NCBI GenBank assembly: GCA_017449065.1
Contig: JAFSKF010000026.1
Span: 1 to 32,973, forward strand
Reading direction: 5' to 3'
Source of the DNA: Bacteroidales bacterium
GTDB lineage: Bacteria > Bacteroidota > Bacteroidia > Bacteroidales > UBA3663
Length of the DNA: 32,973 bases
Positions 1 through 7,342 of the stretch are shown in pieces. Position 1 is the stretch's first letter. Each line of letters begins with the position of its first letter. The notes under the pieces were generated by a model that was not told the DNA's origin, did not search any database, and worked only from the letters and a program-made list of their open reading frames with translations. Position numbers and translations under genes: made by a program.

Positions 1-223
1 GCAGCTGATCAACTGCCCCTACTTCAACGTGAACCGCGTGGTGGTGCAGGTGGCAGCACAGATTGACTTCAAGGTCGATTCGTTTGTGGTGGTGATGTGT
101 CTTTGGGGCGAAGCCAATATTAACGGCATCAAGGTGCGTCAGGGCGAAACACTGCTGGTGCCTGCATGCGAGAATGTGCTTTACATCTTCGGTAATGCCA
201 CCTTCCTGACAGCATATATTTAA
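1..223 (+). CDS. manA: Mannose-6-phosphate isomerase, C-terminal fragment (5' partial)
   Basis: The reading frame is open from base 2 to the TAA at 221-223, so the gene begins upstream of the window. The visible 73 or so residues start QLINCPYFNVNRV and run through a cupin-like strand pattern (SFVVVMCLWGEANI, then GETLLVPA) to the C-terminus. This matches the C-terminal jelly roll of class I phosphomannose isomerases, which convert mannose-6-phosphate and fructose-6-phosphate. The zinc site lies upstream and is not visible. The call rests on family recall of the CPYF...N and SF.VLMC..G patterns. An internal ATG at 29 is not the start, because homologous sequence continues upstream of it. Confidence 0.8.
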   Translation, partial: QLINCPYFNVNRVVVQVAAQIDFKVDSFVVVMCLWGEANINGIKVRQGETLLVPACENVLYIFGNATFLTAYI

Positions 224-318
224 AGGCGCCCCAAGAGGGGAATTTTGTGATGTTACGTCATACAGGTTTCTTCAAGTTATAAGCTCGTTTTCATCTTTTT
301 TGGGCAAAAGCGTCCAAT

Positions 319-339
319 AATCTGCGTTTTTTGCAGATT
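319..339 (+). terminator. Hairpin between manA and the DUF362 gene
   Basis: AATCTGC (319-325) and GCAGATT (333-339) form a perfect 7-bp stem with a T-rich 7-base loop, followed by TTATTTGG. It may end manA transcription, although the T tract after the stem is short. It stops two bases before the -33 box of the next promoter, so it could instead act as an operator. Confidence 0.35.
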
Positions 340-341
340 TA

Positions 342-373
342 TTTGGTTATTTGACATTATTTTTGTAATTTTG
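342..373 (+). promoter_or_regulatory. Bacteroidetes-type promoter of the DUF362 gene
   Basis: A TTTG -33 box (342-345) and TAATTTTG -7 box (366-373) are separated by exactly 20 bp, matching the Bacteroidetes primary sigma consensus. The first ATG follows 22 bases downstream at 396. Confidence 0.75.
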
Positions 374-395
374 CCGCATTCTAAATAAGGTAAAA

Positions 396-1421
396 ATGAA
401 GAAACTGATGTTTTTAACAGCAGCGCTGTCGATGTTGCTGACAGGTTGCTCTCAGAGTAAACAAGCCCAACAGGGCACAGTGGCAGAAGAACAGACACCG
501 ACGGTGTATCTGACTCGTGAGATTTCTCCAGAAGCTCTGGTGAAGATTTATAAGGCCCTGGGGGTAGAAGCCAAGGGACACGTAGCAGTTAAAATGAGTA
601 CCGGCGAAGGCTCGAACCTCAACTATCTGAAGCCCGAACTGGTGAAGAATCTGATAACGGAGGTGGACGGTACCATTGTGGAATGTAATACGGCCTATGG
701 TAACGCCCCCCAAGACAAGCAGGACGAGCGCACCACGTCGGAAAACCACTGGAGGGTTATCGAGCGTCACGGCTTTACGCCAACGTTCAAGGTCGATATC
801 ATGGACGAGGAAGGCGATATGAAGATTCCCGTACAGGATACGACACACCTGAAGTACGACATTGTGGGTACTCACATGGCGAACTACGACTTCATGATTG
901 CGTTGAATCACTTCAAGGGTCATCCTATGGGGGGCTACGGCGGAGCGCTGAAGAACCTTTCCATCGGCTGCGGATCACAGAATGGCAAGGCATATATCCA
1001 CTCTGCAGGTAAGATGGAAGTGCTCGATATGTCGAAGCTTTGGACGCCAGAGTATATCGGCGATCAGGATGGCTTCCTGGAGTCGATGGCTGCCGCCGCA
1101 CAGGCTGTGGTAGATTATTTTAATGGAAAGCAGGGTATCATCTATATCTCGGTGATGAACAATATGTCGATTGACTGCGATTGCGTGGATCATCCGGCAC
1201 CTGTGAAGTTGGAGGACTATGGCATCTTGGCTTCGACTGACCCTGTGGCACTTGATCAGGCTTGCATCGATATCATCAACCAGCAGAAGGTAACAGCCAC
1301 GAACGATCCTACCGACCTGCTGAGTCGCATCGACAAGCAACACGGCGTTCACACCATTGAGCACGCAGCCAAGATTGGTTTGGGTAACCGCAAATACACA
1401 CTGGTAAGTATTGACAAGTAG
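396..1421 (+). CDS. DUF362 domain lipoprotein
   Basis: This 341-residue protein begins with a lipoprotein signal (basic MKK, hydrophobic stretch, then LLTGC with the lipobox Cys at about residue 18), so it is probably exported and lipid-anchored. The remainder resembles DUF362. Conserved-looking signatures include VAVKMSTGEG near the start and NHFKGHPMGGYGGALKN in the middle, followed by SIGCGSQNGK. A DCDCVDHP cluster near residue 255 could bind metal or iron-sulfur; that is inference. The enzymatic role of DUF362 proteins of this type is not known to me. It is separated by 5 bases from the downstream Smr gene, so the two are probably cotranscribed. Confidence 0.8.
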   Translation: MKKLMFLTAALSMLLTGCSQSKQAQQGTVAEEQTPTVYLTREISPEALVKIYKALGVEAKGHVAVKMSTGEGSNLNYLKPELVKNLITEVDGTIVECNTAYGNAPQDKQDERTTSENHWRVIERHGFTPTFKVDIMDEEGDMKIPVQDTTHLKYDIVGTHMANYDFMIALNHFKGHPMGGYGGALKNLSIGCGSQNGKAYIHSAGKMEVLDMSKLWTPEYIGDQDGFLESMAAAAQAVVDYFNGKQGIIYISVMNNMSIDCDCVDHPAPVKLEDYGILASTDPVALDQACIDIINQQKVTATNDPTDLLSRIDKQHGVHTIEHAAKIGLGNRKYTLVSIDK

Positions 1422-1426
1422 TAATA

Positions 1427-2143
1427 ATGAAGATTGGAGACAGCATACGCTTCCTCGACAGTGTGGGAGGAGGTAAGATAACACAAATAAACGGTGCGTA
1501 TTGCCAGGTGGAGGATGAAGACGGGTTCGAGATGACGGTGCCCGTCAGCCAATGTGTGGTGGTGAGCGAGGAAGACGATGCCCGTCAGGCAGGTCATGCA
1601 ACACCTCACACGGCACCGGCCAGCCAATCGGCCATGGAACGGATGCAACTGAAAAGCGAAGCTGAGAACTTAAAGGAAGAAAACGGCAAGCTGAAAGATC
1701 GCATTCACCAGTTGGAGGCTGAAAACGAGCGTCTGAAACTGGCTTTGCTCAAAGCACAATGGCCGGAGAATAAAGACAAAAAGCAGGGGAAGACAGACCC
1801 GAAAAAGTTGCCGCTGGAACTATTGGTGCAGCAGCGTCCTTATGAGGTGTTGCGAGGCGATGTTATCGAAGTGGACCTCCATATCGGGCAACTGGTCGAA
1901 TCGACAGCGGGTATGGATAACGCTGCCATCTTGAAGCATCAGCTGGATGTGTTCAAACAAACGATGCAGAACTACAGGCATCGTAAAGGACAGAGGATTG
2001 TTTTTATTCATGGTAAAGGGGAGGGCGTTTTGCGCAAGGCTATCATCGATGAGCTCCGATTGCGCTATCCTACCTGTCTGTGGCAGGATGCCTCATTCCA
2101 GCAATACGGATTCGGTGCGACCCAAGTAACCATCCGAGGATGA
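1427..2143 (+). CDS. DUF2027 / Smr domain protein
   Basis: This 238-residue protein has three parts. The N-terminal 45 residues (MKIGDSIRFLDSVGGGKIT) resemble the start of the DUF2027 family. Residues of about 68-110 form a predicted coiled coil rich in E, K and L. The C-terminal 90 residues form an Smr (small MutS-related) domain, with VDLHIGQL and the glycine motif IHGKGEGVLRKAI. Smr domains are nucleases or nucleic-acid-binding domains that act on branched DNA or, in other family members, on RNA at stalled ribosomes; which applies here cannot be told. Family members I recall are often longer, so the middle may be shortened. The final stem of its terminator overlaps the last codons. Confidence 0.8.
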   Translation: MKIGDSIRFLDSVGGGKITQINGAYCQVEDEDGFEMTVPVSQCVVVSEEDDARQAGHATPHTAPASQSAMERMQLKSEAENLKEENGKLKDRIHQLEAENERLKLALLKAQWPENKDKKQGKTDPKKLPLELLVQQRPYEVLRGDVIEVDLHIGQLVESTAGMDNAAILKHQLDVFKQTMQNYRHRKGQRIVFIHGKGEGVLRKAIIDELRLRYPTCLWQDASFQQYGFGATQVTIRG

Positions 2144-2164
2144 GATAGGTCGCACCGTCTTTTC
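2113..2164 (+). terminator. Terminator of the DUF362-Smr unit
   Basis: CGGTGCGACC (2113-2122) and GGTCGCACCG (2148-2157) form a perfect 10-bp stem around a 25-base loop, followed by TCTTTT. The left arm lies inside the end of the Smr coding sequence and the loop contains its stop codon. The long loop makes it less typical than a compact terminator. Confidence 0.55.
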
Positions 2165-2171
2165 CCAGAAT

Positions 2172-2915
2172 TTACGAAAAGAATAGCTTGCAACGGCAGA
2201 TGGTGGCATTTCCCTTTTTGATTTCCACCTGATGCTCGTTGCTTTTGCTGTCGATATAAATGTCTAAGGTATCGCCAAAATAACTCTCGGTGACATAGGC
2301 GATTTCGAACCGGCGAAGAGGATGCTCGCGCAGGTAATCGAGCGAGAAAAGATCCATAACATGCTCAATATAACGGATGCTATTGACGTGTCCGTTGATG
2401 TCTATGTCGCTGTAGCGGGCAGTAAAATGTTCGGACGGCATCTGTGCCGAGACCTTGATGCGGCCGGGTTTCTCGATGGGACAAGGTTTTTCGGGATAGA
2501 CATAATCGGACAGATGTCCTTCGTGCATACTCAGCAGGTCGATGGGCTTGCGGCTTTGCACACCGATCATCGCCCATACGGTGCGAGCATAGCCAATGGT
2601 ATGGCCTTCTTGATTTCGGATCGCGAAGTTACGGTCTGTGAATAGCCGATAGACTGATTCCACCCAAGTGTCAATTTCGAAGGATTCGTATTGCTTTGGA
2701 AGTTCCTCGAACTCGATGGCCATGCGCGAAAGGACCCACGTGTGATCTTCCTCGTTCAAACGGGCCATACCGAAACCGCGTTCTGTGGCATGCTCGCCGG
2801 CACAGTTCAGCAGATGGTTGCCCAATACGTTGAGGGTGAGCTGACCCATGAAATCGGAATGGAAAGGTTCGCACACGAATCGGGTGGTGCTGACCTTGTG
2901 AAGTAGCGGATTCAT
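2172..2915 (-). CDS. Acyl-ACP thioesterase
   Basis: The 247-residue protein starts MNPLLHKVSTTRF and contains two hotdog-like halves, as in bacterial acyl-ACP thioesterases, which release fatty acids from acyl carrier protein in the cytoplasm. Recognisable stretches are LNVLGNHLLNCAGEHA, WVLSRMAIEFEELP, an RNFAIRNQEG strand in the first half, and YSDIDINGHVNSIRYIEHV in the second half, where the D-N-H-N-x-x-Y pattern carries the expected catalytic residues. The reading frame stays open upstream to 3068, but that extension lies entirely inside the preceding gene and lacks family character. The ATG at 2913-2915, 13 bases after the upstream stop, is preferred. It is the last gene of the efp-led minus-strand run. 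Confidence 0.85.
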   Translation of the reverse strand: MNPLLHKVSTTRFVCEPFHSDFMGQLTLNVLGNHLLNCAGEHATERGFGMARLNEEDHTWVLSRMAIEFEELPKQYESFEIDTWVESVYRLFTDRNFAIRNQEGHTIGYARTVWAMIGVQSRKPIDLLSMHEGHLSDYVYPEKPCPIEKPGRIKVSAQMPSEHFTARYSDIDINGHVNSIRYIEHVMDLFSLDYLREHPLRRFEIAYVTESYFGDTLDIYIDSKSNEHQVEIKKGNATICRCKLFFS

Positions 2916-2928
2916 AGTTTTGTCCAGA

Positions 2929-3450
2929 TTAGTAGAGCTGAATATACTCGTAAGTGTTGCCAACCTCGTGCAGGTAATGCTCGAAAGCATCGTGCGAAAT
3001 GACAACCGTACCGCGACAGTCGTTGGGATGGAAAGACAAGGTAGGTGCATTTTTGAGATTCTCGTCAAGGAACAGATGCACGTGATGCTCCGTGTCGTTA
3101 ATCAGACCGAAAGGAGATACGCTACCGGGCTCCAGGCCCAAGTAGCGCATCATACGTTCGGGAGATGCAAACGAGAGTTTGCCGCAAGAGGGCAAACCTT
3201 GAGCTGTAAGCGAGGCTTTCAGTCTTTGCTCCAGGTCGTGAATCGCCAGATCATGTTCGCAATCGAAACACACCAGATAATGTTTGTTGCCTTTGTGGTT
3301 GCGAAAAAACAGATTCTTACAATGTACGGAACCGTCGTCTTTCCACCAGCGCTTGGCTTCCTCGATGGTTTTGCCTTCGGGGTGATTGTAGTTGGAGAAA
3401 GGAATCTGATGCTCCCGCAAATAGTTCAAGACCGTTTCTTCTCTTGTCAT
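2929..3450 (-). CDS. Prolyl-tRNA editing (YbaK/ProX-type) deacylase
   Basis: A 173-residue free-standing editing domain. The family's diagnostic substrate-site lysine appears in VHCKNLFFRNHKGNKHYLV, and later blocks LSFASPERMMRYLG, EPGSVSPFGLIND and FHPNDCRGTVVIS match the YbaK/aminoacyl-tRNA synthetase-associated fold. Family members of this type hydrolyse mischarged Ala-tRNA(Pro), protecting translation. The length is normal for a stand-alone ProX-like protein. It sits 11 bases after yqeY and 13 bases before the thioesterase, so the three are probably on one transcript. Exact substrate specificity cannot be read from sequence alone. Confidence 0.85.
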   Translation of the reverse strand: MTREETVLNYLREHQIPFSNYNHPEGKTIEEAKRWWKDDGSVHCKNLFFRNHKGNKHYLVCFDCEHDLAIHDLEQRLKASLTAQGLPSCGKLSFASPERMMRYLGLEPGSVSPFGLINDTEHHVHLFLDENLKNAPTLSFHPNDCRGTVVISHDAFEHYLHEVGNTYEYIQLY

Positions 3451-3461
3451 AGGAAAGAGGA

Positions 3462-3908
3462 TTAGGCGAGGAGTTTCTTGACGATGGCGGAAATGGTGCC
3501 GCCTTCAGCCTGTCCTGCCATTTGTTTGGAAGCCAGTCCCATCACTTTGCCCATGTCCTTCATGCTCGAAGCTCCGGTTTGGGCAATGATCTCCTTGACA
3601 ATCTTCTCAATCTCTTCGGCACTCAAGGCTTTCGGAAGGTAAGCCTCAATGACTGCTACCTGTGCCAGTTCGTTCTCTGCCAGATCCGGACGGTTCTGCT
3701 GAGTGTAGATGGCTGCTGACTCTTTGCCTTGCTTGGCCAGTTTCTGTAAGAGTTTTACAGCTGTGGCATCTTCCAAGGTGTCGTTGGCTCCGGGAGCGGT
3801 TTTGGCCTCCAAGAAAACTTTCTTGATGTTACGCAAAGTGTCGAGACGCACTTGGTCGCGAGCCTTCATGGCGTCTTTGATATCGGCTGAAATCTGATCG
3901 AATAACAT
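3462..3908 (-). CDS. yqeY: GatB/YqeY domain protein
   Basis: A 148-residue YqeY-family protein. It has the N-terminal helical block (ISADIKDAMKARDQVRLDTL), the middle KLAKQGKESAAIY block, EAYLPKALSAEEIE, and the C-terminal SSMKDMGKVMGLASKQM that is typical of the family. The domain is shared with the tRNA-binding tail of the GatB amidotransferase subunit, so a role in tRNA metabolism is assumed but unproven. The 73 bases separating it from radC upstream show no clear promoter or terminator, so it is probably read from the efp promoter. Confidence 0.88.
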   Translation of the reverse strand: MLFDQISADIKDAMKARDQVRLDTLRNIKKVFLEAKTAPGANDTLEDATAVKLLQKLAKQGKESAAIYTQQNRPDLAENELAQVAVIEAYLPKALSAEEIEKIVKEIIAQTGASSMKDMGKVMGLASKQMAGQAEGGTISAIVKKLLA

Positions 3909-3981
3909 AATGTTTTATTTAAGGGTTAATAAGAATAATTGAAAGGGAGTGAAAGGGGAGATTAAGGAGGAGGGACATTTG

Positions 3982-4683
3982 TTACAAGTCACCATGTTCG
4001 CTGAACGAATAGTATTTGCCATCGCTGATGATAAGGTGATCCACCAGTGTCACCTCCAAAATCTGCAGGGCGGCTTTAATCGCCTTTGTGATTTGCTGAT
4101 CCTGACGGCTGGGGTCGGGTGTGCTGTGGGGATGATTGTGGCAGATTGCTACCGTAGTTGCCATGTATTCGATGGCTGGTCGGCAGATTTTCTTGATGTC
4201 GGCGCCAGAGAAATTGATTCCGCCTTCGCTGATGCGGCACTTGTAGAGCACCTTTCCGGTCCGGCTGCAATAAACCGCCCAAAGTTCTTCGTAATCGAGG
4301 TTTGACAAACGACTGTTGAAAAGTGCAAAGATCTGTTTGGGCGAGGTAATGCGGAAATTCTTCTCTGCTTCCTGTTCTATTTCCTGCTGATGGCGTCGTC
4401 CTAATTCCAAAGCGGCTTGGATGTGGCACATTTTAGCAGGACCGATGCCCTTCAGAAGGTTCTTCCGTTCCGCATCGGAACCTTGCAGCAAGGTGTGGCT
4501 CAAGGTTACGAGGCTGTTGTTGCAATGTTGCAGCAGGTCACGTGCCAGATCGACTGCCGTCTTCCCTTTCTGTCCGGTGTTAATAAGAATGGCCAATAGC
4601 TCGGCTTCCGTTAAGGAGGCGGCGCCATTGGCCAACATTTTCTCACGCGGGCGGTCATTTTCCGCCCATTCTGTGATAATCAT
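3982..4683 (-). CDS. radC: RadC family JAB/MPN-domain protein
   Basis: A 233-residue RadC-type protein. The N-terminal half has the helix-hairpin-helix-like UPF0758 region (LTEAELLAILINTG, then GIGPAKMCHIQAALELG). The C-terminal half is the JAB1/MPN metalloprotease-like fold, with the metal-site pattern H-x-H-x10-D in HNHPHSTPDPSRQD. The name comes from early repair genetics; the biochemical activity of RadC is unresolved. The coding frame ends at TAA 3982-3984. The start is ATG at 4681-4683, 18 bases after the efp stop, consistent with cotranscription. Confidence 0.9.
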   Translation of the reverse strand: MIITEWAENDRPREKMLANGAASLTEAELLAILINTGQKGKTAVDLARDLLQHCNNSLVTLSHTLLQGSDAERKNLLKGIGPAKMCHIQAALELGRRHQQEIEQEAEKNFRITSPKQIFALFNSRLSNLDYEELWAVYCSRTGKVLYKCRISEGGINFSGADIKKICRPAIEYMATTVAICHNHPHSTPDPSRQDQQITKAIKAALQILEVTLVDHLIISDGKYYSFSEHGDL

Positions 4684-4701
4684 TGATAGTATGAACGTCG
4701 A

Positions 4702-5268
4702 TTACTTGGCACGTTCAACATAGCTGCCGTCGCGAGTATCAACCACGATAACATCGCCTTCTTTGCAGAACAGAGGAACCATTACGGTGCCGCCGGTTTC
4801 AACAGTAGCCTTGGTGAGGGTGTTGGTAGCGGTATTGCCCTTGGCGCCTGGTTCCATATAAGTGATTTTGAGTGTGGTCTTGACAGGCATTTCTGCAGTC
4901 AGGATGGTCTCGGTAGAAGCATCGGAAACCACTTCAACGATGTCGCCTTCCTTCATATACTCGCCACCGATAATGGAAGCTTTGGCGATATTTACCTGAT
5001 CAAAAGTCTCCTGATTCATGAAAACGGCATCGTCGCCATCCATGTAAAGGAACTGATAAGGACGATGCTCAACACGAACGTCCTCCAATACTTCGCCGAT
5101 GTTAAAGCGCTTTTCAACCACATAACCTGAAACAACGTCTTTCAGTTTGGTGCGCATGAATGTATTACCCTTACCTGGTTTAACGTGGAGAAATTCCACA
5201 ACCACCTGAAGCTTGCCGTCTAAACGAATGACGGTGCCGTTCTTGATGTCCTGTGACTTAATTGCCAT
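4702..5268 (-). CDS. efp: Translation elongation factor P
   Basis: A 188-residue EF-P of standard length, with the KOW-like N-terminal domain followed by two OB domains. The tip loop reads FLHVKPGKGNTF, which places a lysine at residue 33 where other EF-Ps carry the post-translationally modified residue. EF-P relieves ribosome stalling at proline runs. No modification genes (epmA/epmB or similar) occur in the window. It is first in a five-gene minus-strand run and has its own promoter, which diverges from that of rpmH. Confidence 0.95.
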   Translation of the reverse strand: MAIKSQDIKNGTVIRLDGKLQVVVEFLHVKPGKGNTFMRTKLKDVVSGYVVEKRFNIGEVLEDVRVEHRPYQFLYMDGDDAVFMNQETFDQVNIAKASIIGGEYMKEGDIVEVVSDASTETILTAEMPVKTTLKITYMEPGAKGNTATNTLTKATVETGGTVMVPLFCKEGDVIVVDTRDGSYVERAK

Positions 5269-5334
5269 ACGATTATTGTATTATATTTTTATAAAATGAT
5301 AAATAGAATTGTCGATTTTGCTTGATAGCGGGGG

Positions 5335-5366
5335 CAAAGGTAGTGAAAAAACATCATAATGGCAAA
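5335..5366 (-). promoter_or_regulatory. Promoter of efp and the downstream minus-strand run
   Basis: On the minus strand a TTTG -33 box (complement of 5363-5366) and TACCTTTG -7 box (complement of 5335-5342) are spaced by exactly 20 bp. The efp start lies 66 bases further along. Confidence 0.8.
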
Positions 5367-5392
5367 AAAAAATAAAGTTTTTTGTAAAAAAA

Positions 5393-5424
5393 TTTGGCGG
5401 TGTAAGGAAAAAACACTACTTTTG
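5393..5424 (+). promoter_or_regulatory. Promoter of rpmH
   Basis: TTTG (5393-5396) and TACTTTTG (5417-5424) are spaced by 20 bp, and the rpmH ATG is 48 bases downstream. The -33 boxes of this promoter and the divergent efp promoter are only 26 bp apart, so both polymerases bind one compact control region. Confidence 0.8.
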
Positions 5425-5472
5425 CACCCGCAATTAAGCAAAAAAAATAACAACTATATAAAAGTAAGAGCT

Positions 5473-5622
5473 ATGAAGATGACATTCCAGCCTCACAACC
5501 ATCGCCGCTTGCATAAGCATGGTTTCCGCGCTCGTATGGCCACAAAGAATGGTCGCCGTGTGCTCGCTGCTCGTCGTGCCAAGGGCCGTAAGAATCTGAC
5601 CGTTGGTGACACTATGCGTTAA
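5473..5622 (+). CDS. rpmH: 50S ribosomal protein L34
   Basis: A 49-residue, highly basic protein with the L34 signature [12 protein letters not shown], then [20 protein letters not shown] and RAKGRKNLT. The frame is open upstream to 5359, but that extension covers the promoter and is not L34-like, so the ATG at 5473 is the start. The third residue is Met where most L34 proteins have Arg, and Leu-His replaces the usual Lys/Asn in RRLHKHGF; both are mild variants. It is separated by about 120 bases from ravA, and no replication-initiation gene is adjacent. Confidence 0.95.
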   Translation: MKMTFQPHNHRRLHKHGFRARMATKNGRRVLAARRAKGRKNLTVGDTMR

Positions 5623-5665
5623 TCCTTCGGGAAGCACAGGTGAAAACAACTGCTAGTTTTTGAGC

Positions 5666-5723
5666 AAATCGTTTTTAGGCAAAACGGATTTTTGACCGCC
5701 CTGGAGCTCTTCCTCGGTGGTCA
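5666..5723 (+). terminator. Weak tandem hairpins after rpmH
   Basis: Two overlapping possibilities exist. AAATCGTTTT (5666-5675) pairs with AAAACGGATTT (5681-5691) with one bulge and runs into a short T tract. TGACCGCC (5693-5700) pairs with GGTGGTCA (5716-5723) with one mismatch before a loosely T-rich stretch. Neither is strong. Since no promoter box is seen before ravA, partial read-through from rpmH is plausible. Confidence 0.35.
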
Positions 5724-5742
5724 ATCGTCTTTTAAAAGAATA

Positions 5743-7338
5743 ATGAAAACACGTATTCAAGCCCTTTTGAAGTCCCTGAATCAAGGAGTCTATGAAAAAG
5801 ATACAGAAATCGGTCTGTCCCTTTTGGCCGCATTGTCAGGTCAGAGCATCCTGTTGCTGGGTCCTCCGGGTGTCGCCAAAAGTATGGTGGGCCGCCGGTT
5901 GAAGCATGCCTTTACGCACGCGCGTTCCTTTGAATATTTAATGTCGAGGTTTTCCACTCCCGACGAACTGTTTGGTCCCGTAAGTATCAGCAAACTGAAG
6001 ACGTCAGACCGATACGAACGTTGTGTGGAGGGATATCTGCCAACAGCAGATGTGGTTTTCCTGGATGAAATCTGGAAAGCAGGACCAGCCATACAGAATA
6101 CCTTGCTTACCGTCATCAACGAGAAGACTTACCTGAACGGACAGATTCCGTTAAAACTGCCGCTTAAGTTGCTGATTGGAGCTTCGAACGAACTTCCGAC
6201 CGAGGGCGAAGGTCTGGAAGCCTTATGGGATCGTTTCATCATCCGATTGGTGAGTCAGCCCATTGAAAACGAGGAGAACTTCTACAAGATGCTTTCTTCG
6301 GAAACTGCTGCCACCGATTTGCCGGATACGCCATTGAAAGATGCATTGACGGACCAGGAATATACCGCTCTCCAGCAAGCCATCGATGCCATTACGTTGC
6401 CCAACGAGGTGCTGCAAGCCATTTCTGCCATCCGAAAGGCAGTGAAGGATGTGAAGATTGAGGGGCAGGACGTGCATCGTTCGTTGTATGTGAGCGATCG
6501 CCGCTGGAATCGTATCGCCCGCCTGTTGCGAACCTCGGCGCTGGTGCACGATCGGAAAGAAGTGAATCTGTCGGACTTACAGGTGGCTGTTCATTGTCTC
6601 TGGAACGAACCGGACGAACTGCCTGCTGTGAGTGCAATTGTCGCTGATGCCATTTTCGGTGCATATCGGCAACGGCTCGACCGTATGAGTCAGGCCATCG
6701 GTAATGCCATGAAACGGCGTCAGGTGCGTGAATCGGCAGAGATGGCACACAGCCGGGGGGATCACCGGGACGATGACTTGCTGGTCTATGATGGTATATA
6801 TTTTGGTATCGATGAGCGAAATGTGTCTTCTTCATCCCATGCTGATATTCCTACCACATTTATCTTGGTAACCGATTTCCGTTCGATGCCGACGCATTCA
6901 GTCAATGAACCGGCGATAAGAGGTGTGATGTATCAGGATCCGAAACAGCCTCGCAGACGTATCATTCGCGCCTTTACCAATCCGGATAACGTGGGCGTCT
7001 ATGATGCAGAACTGACCCGTGTGAACCTGTATCGCGACAGTCGGTCGCTCTACATCAACGGTGTGCGTTATGCGTTGCGTCGTGCCCTGCCCGGACAAAA
7101 GCTGGAGGTCGAGTCGGGCTGGGAGCCGAAATCTGAGTGGCCGGTTTCCGGATTGGAAGCCTACGAGGGCATGGTGGACGAACTGTATGTGGAAGCAATG
7201 ACAATGCATAATTCCCTGAAAGGACACTTGTTCGCGTCCGCAGACGTTTCTTCGACCTTGGCAACCTACATGGAGTCGTTTCGCAAACAGATAGCACTTT
7301 TGCGGGCCGATGTGCGCAAACTTCTCTACGACGAATAA
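5743..7338 (+). CDS. ravA: MoxR-family AAA+ ATPase, RavA-like
   Basis: A 531-residue AAA+ ATPase. Walker A is GPPGVAKS (from residue 40), Walker B is VVFLDEIWKA, and the sensor-1 segment is LLIGASNELPTE. The N-terminal 300 residues match the MoxR/RavA branch. The C-terminal 200 residues are less conserved and may include an equivalent of the LARA domain. RavA forms a hexamer working with the VWA protein ViaA; in enterobacteria the pair has been tied to respiratory complexes and aminoglycoside sensitivity. An upstream TTG at 5692 extends the frame, but the ATG at 5743 matches where the domain begins. The stop is 4 bases before the VWA gene. Confidence 0.82.
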   Translation: MKTRIQALLKSLNQGVYEKDTEIGLSLLAALSGQSILLLGPPGVAKSMVGRRLKHAFTHARSFEYLMSRFSTPDELFGPVSISKLKTSDRYERCVEGYLPTADVVFLDEIWKAGPAIQNTLLTVINEKTYLNGQIPLKLPLKLLIGASNELPTEGEGLEALWDRFIIRLVSQPIENEENFYKMLSSETAATDLPDTPLKDALTDQEYTALQQAIDAITLPNEVLQAISAIRKAVKDVKIEGQDVHRSLYVSDRRWNRIARLLRTSALVHDRKEVNLSDLQVAVHCLWNEPDELPAVSAIVADAIFGAYRQRLDRMSQAIGNAMKRRQVRESAEMAHSRGDHRDDDLLVYDGIYFGIDERNVSSSSHADIPTTFILVTDFRSMPTHSVNEPAIRGVMYQDPKQPRRRIIRAFTNPDNVGVYDAELTRVNLYRDSRSLYINGVRYALRRALPGQKLEVESGWEPKSEWPVSGLEAYEGMVDELYVEAMTMHNSLKGHLFASADVSSTLATYMESFRKQIALLRADVRKLLYDE

Positions 7339-7342
7339 CTGT

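Noticed and set aside
2916..3068. N-terminal extension of the acyl-ACP thioesterase frame
   Set aside because: The extra 51 residues lie within the tRNA editing gene and are not thioesterase-like; a normal ATG is found at 2915.
5359..5472. Upstream extension of the rpmH frame
   Set aside because: It covers the rpmH promoter, and L34 proteins begin at the ATG at 5473.
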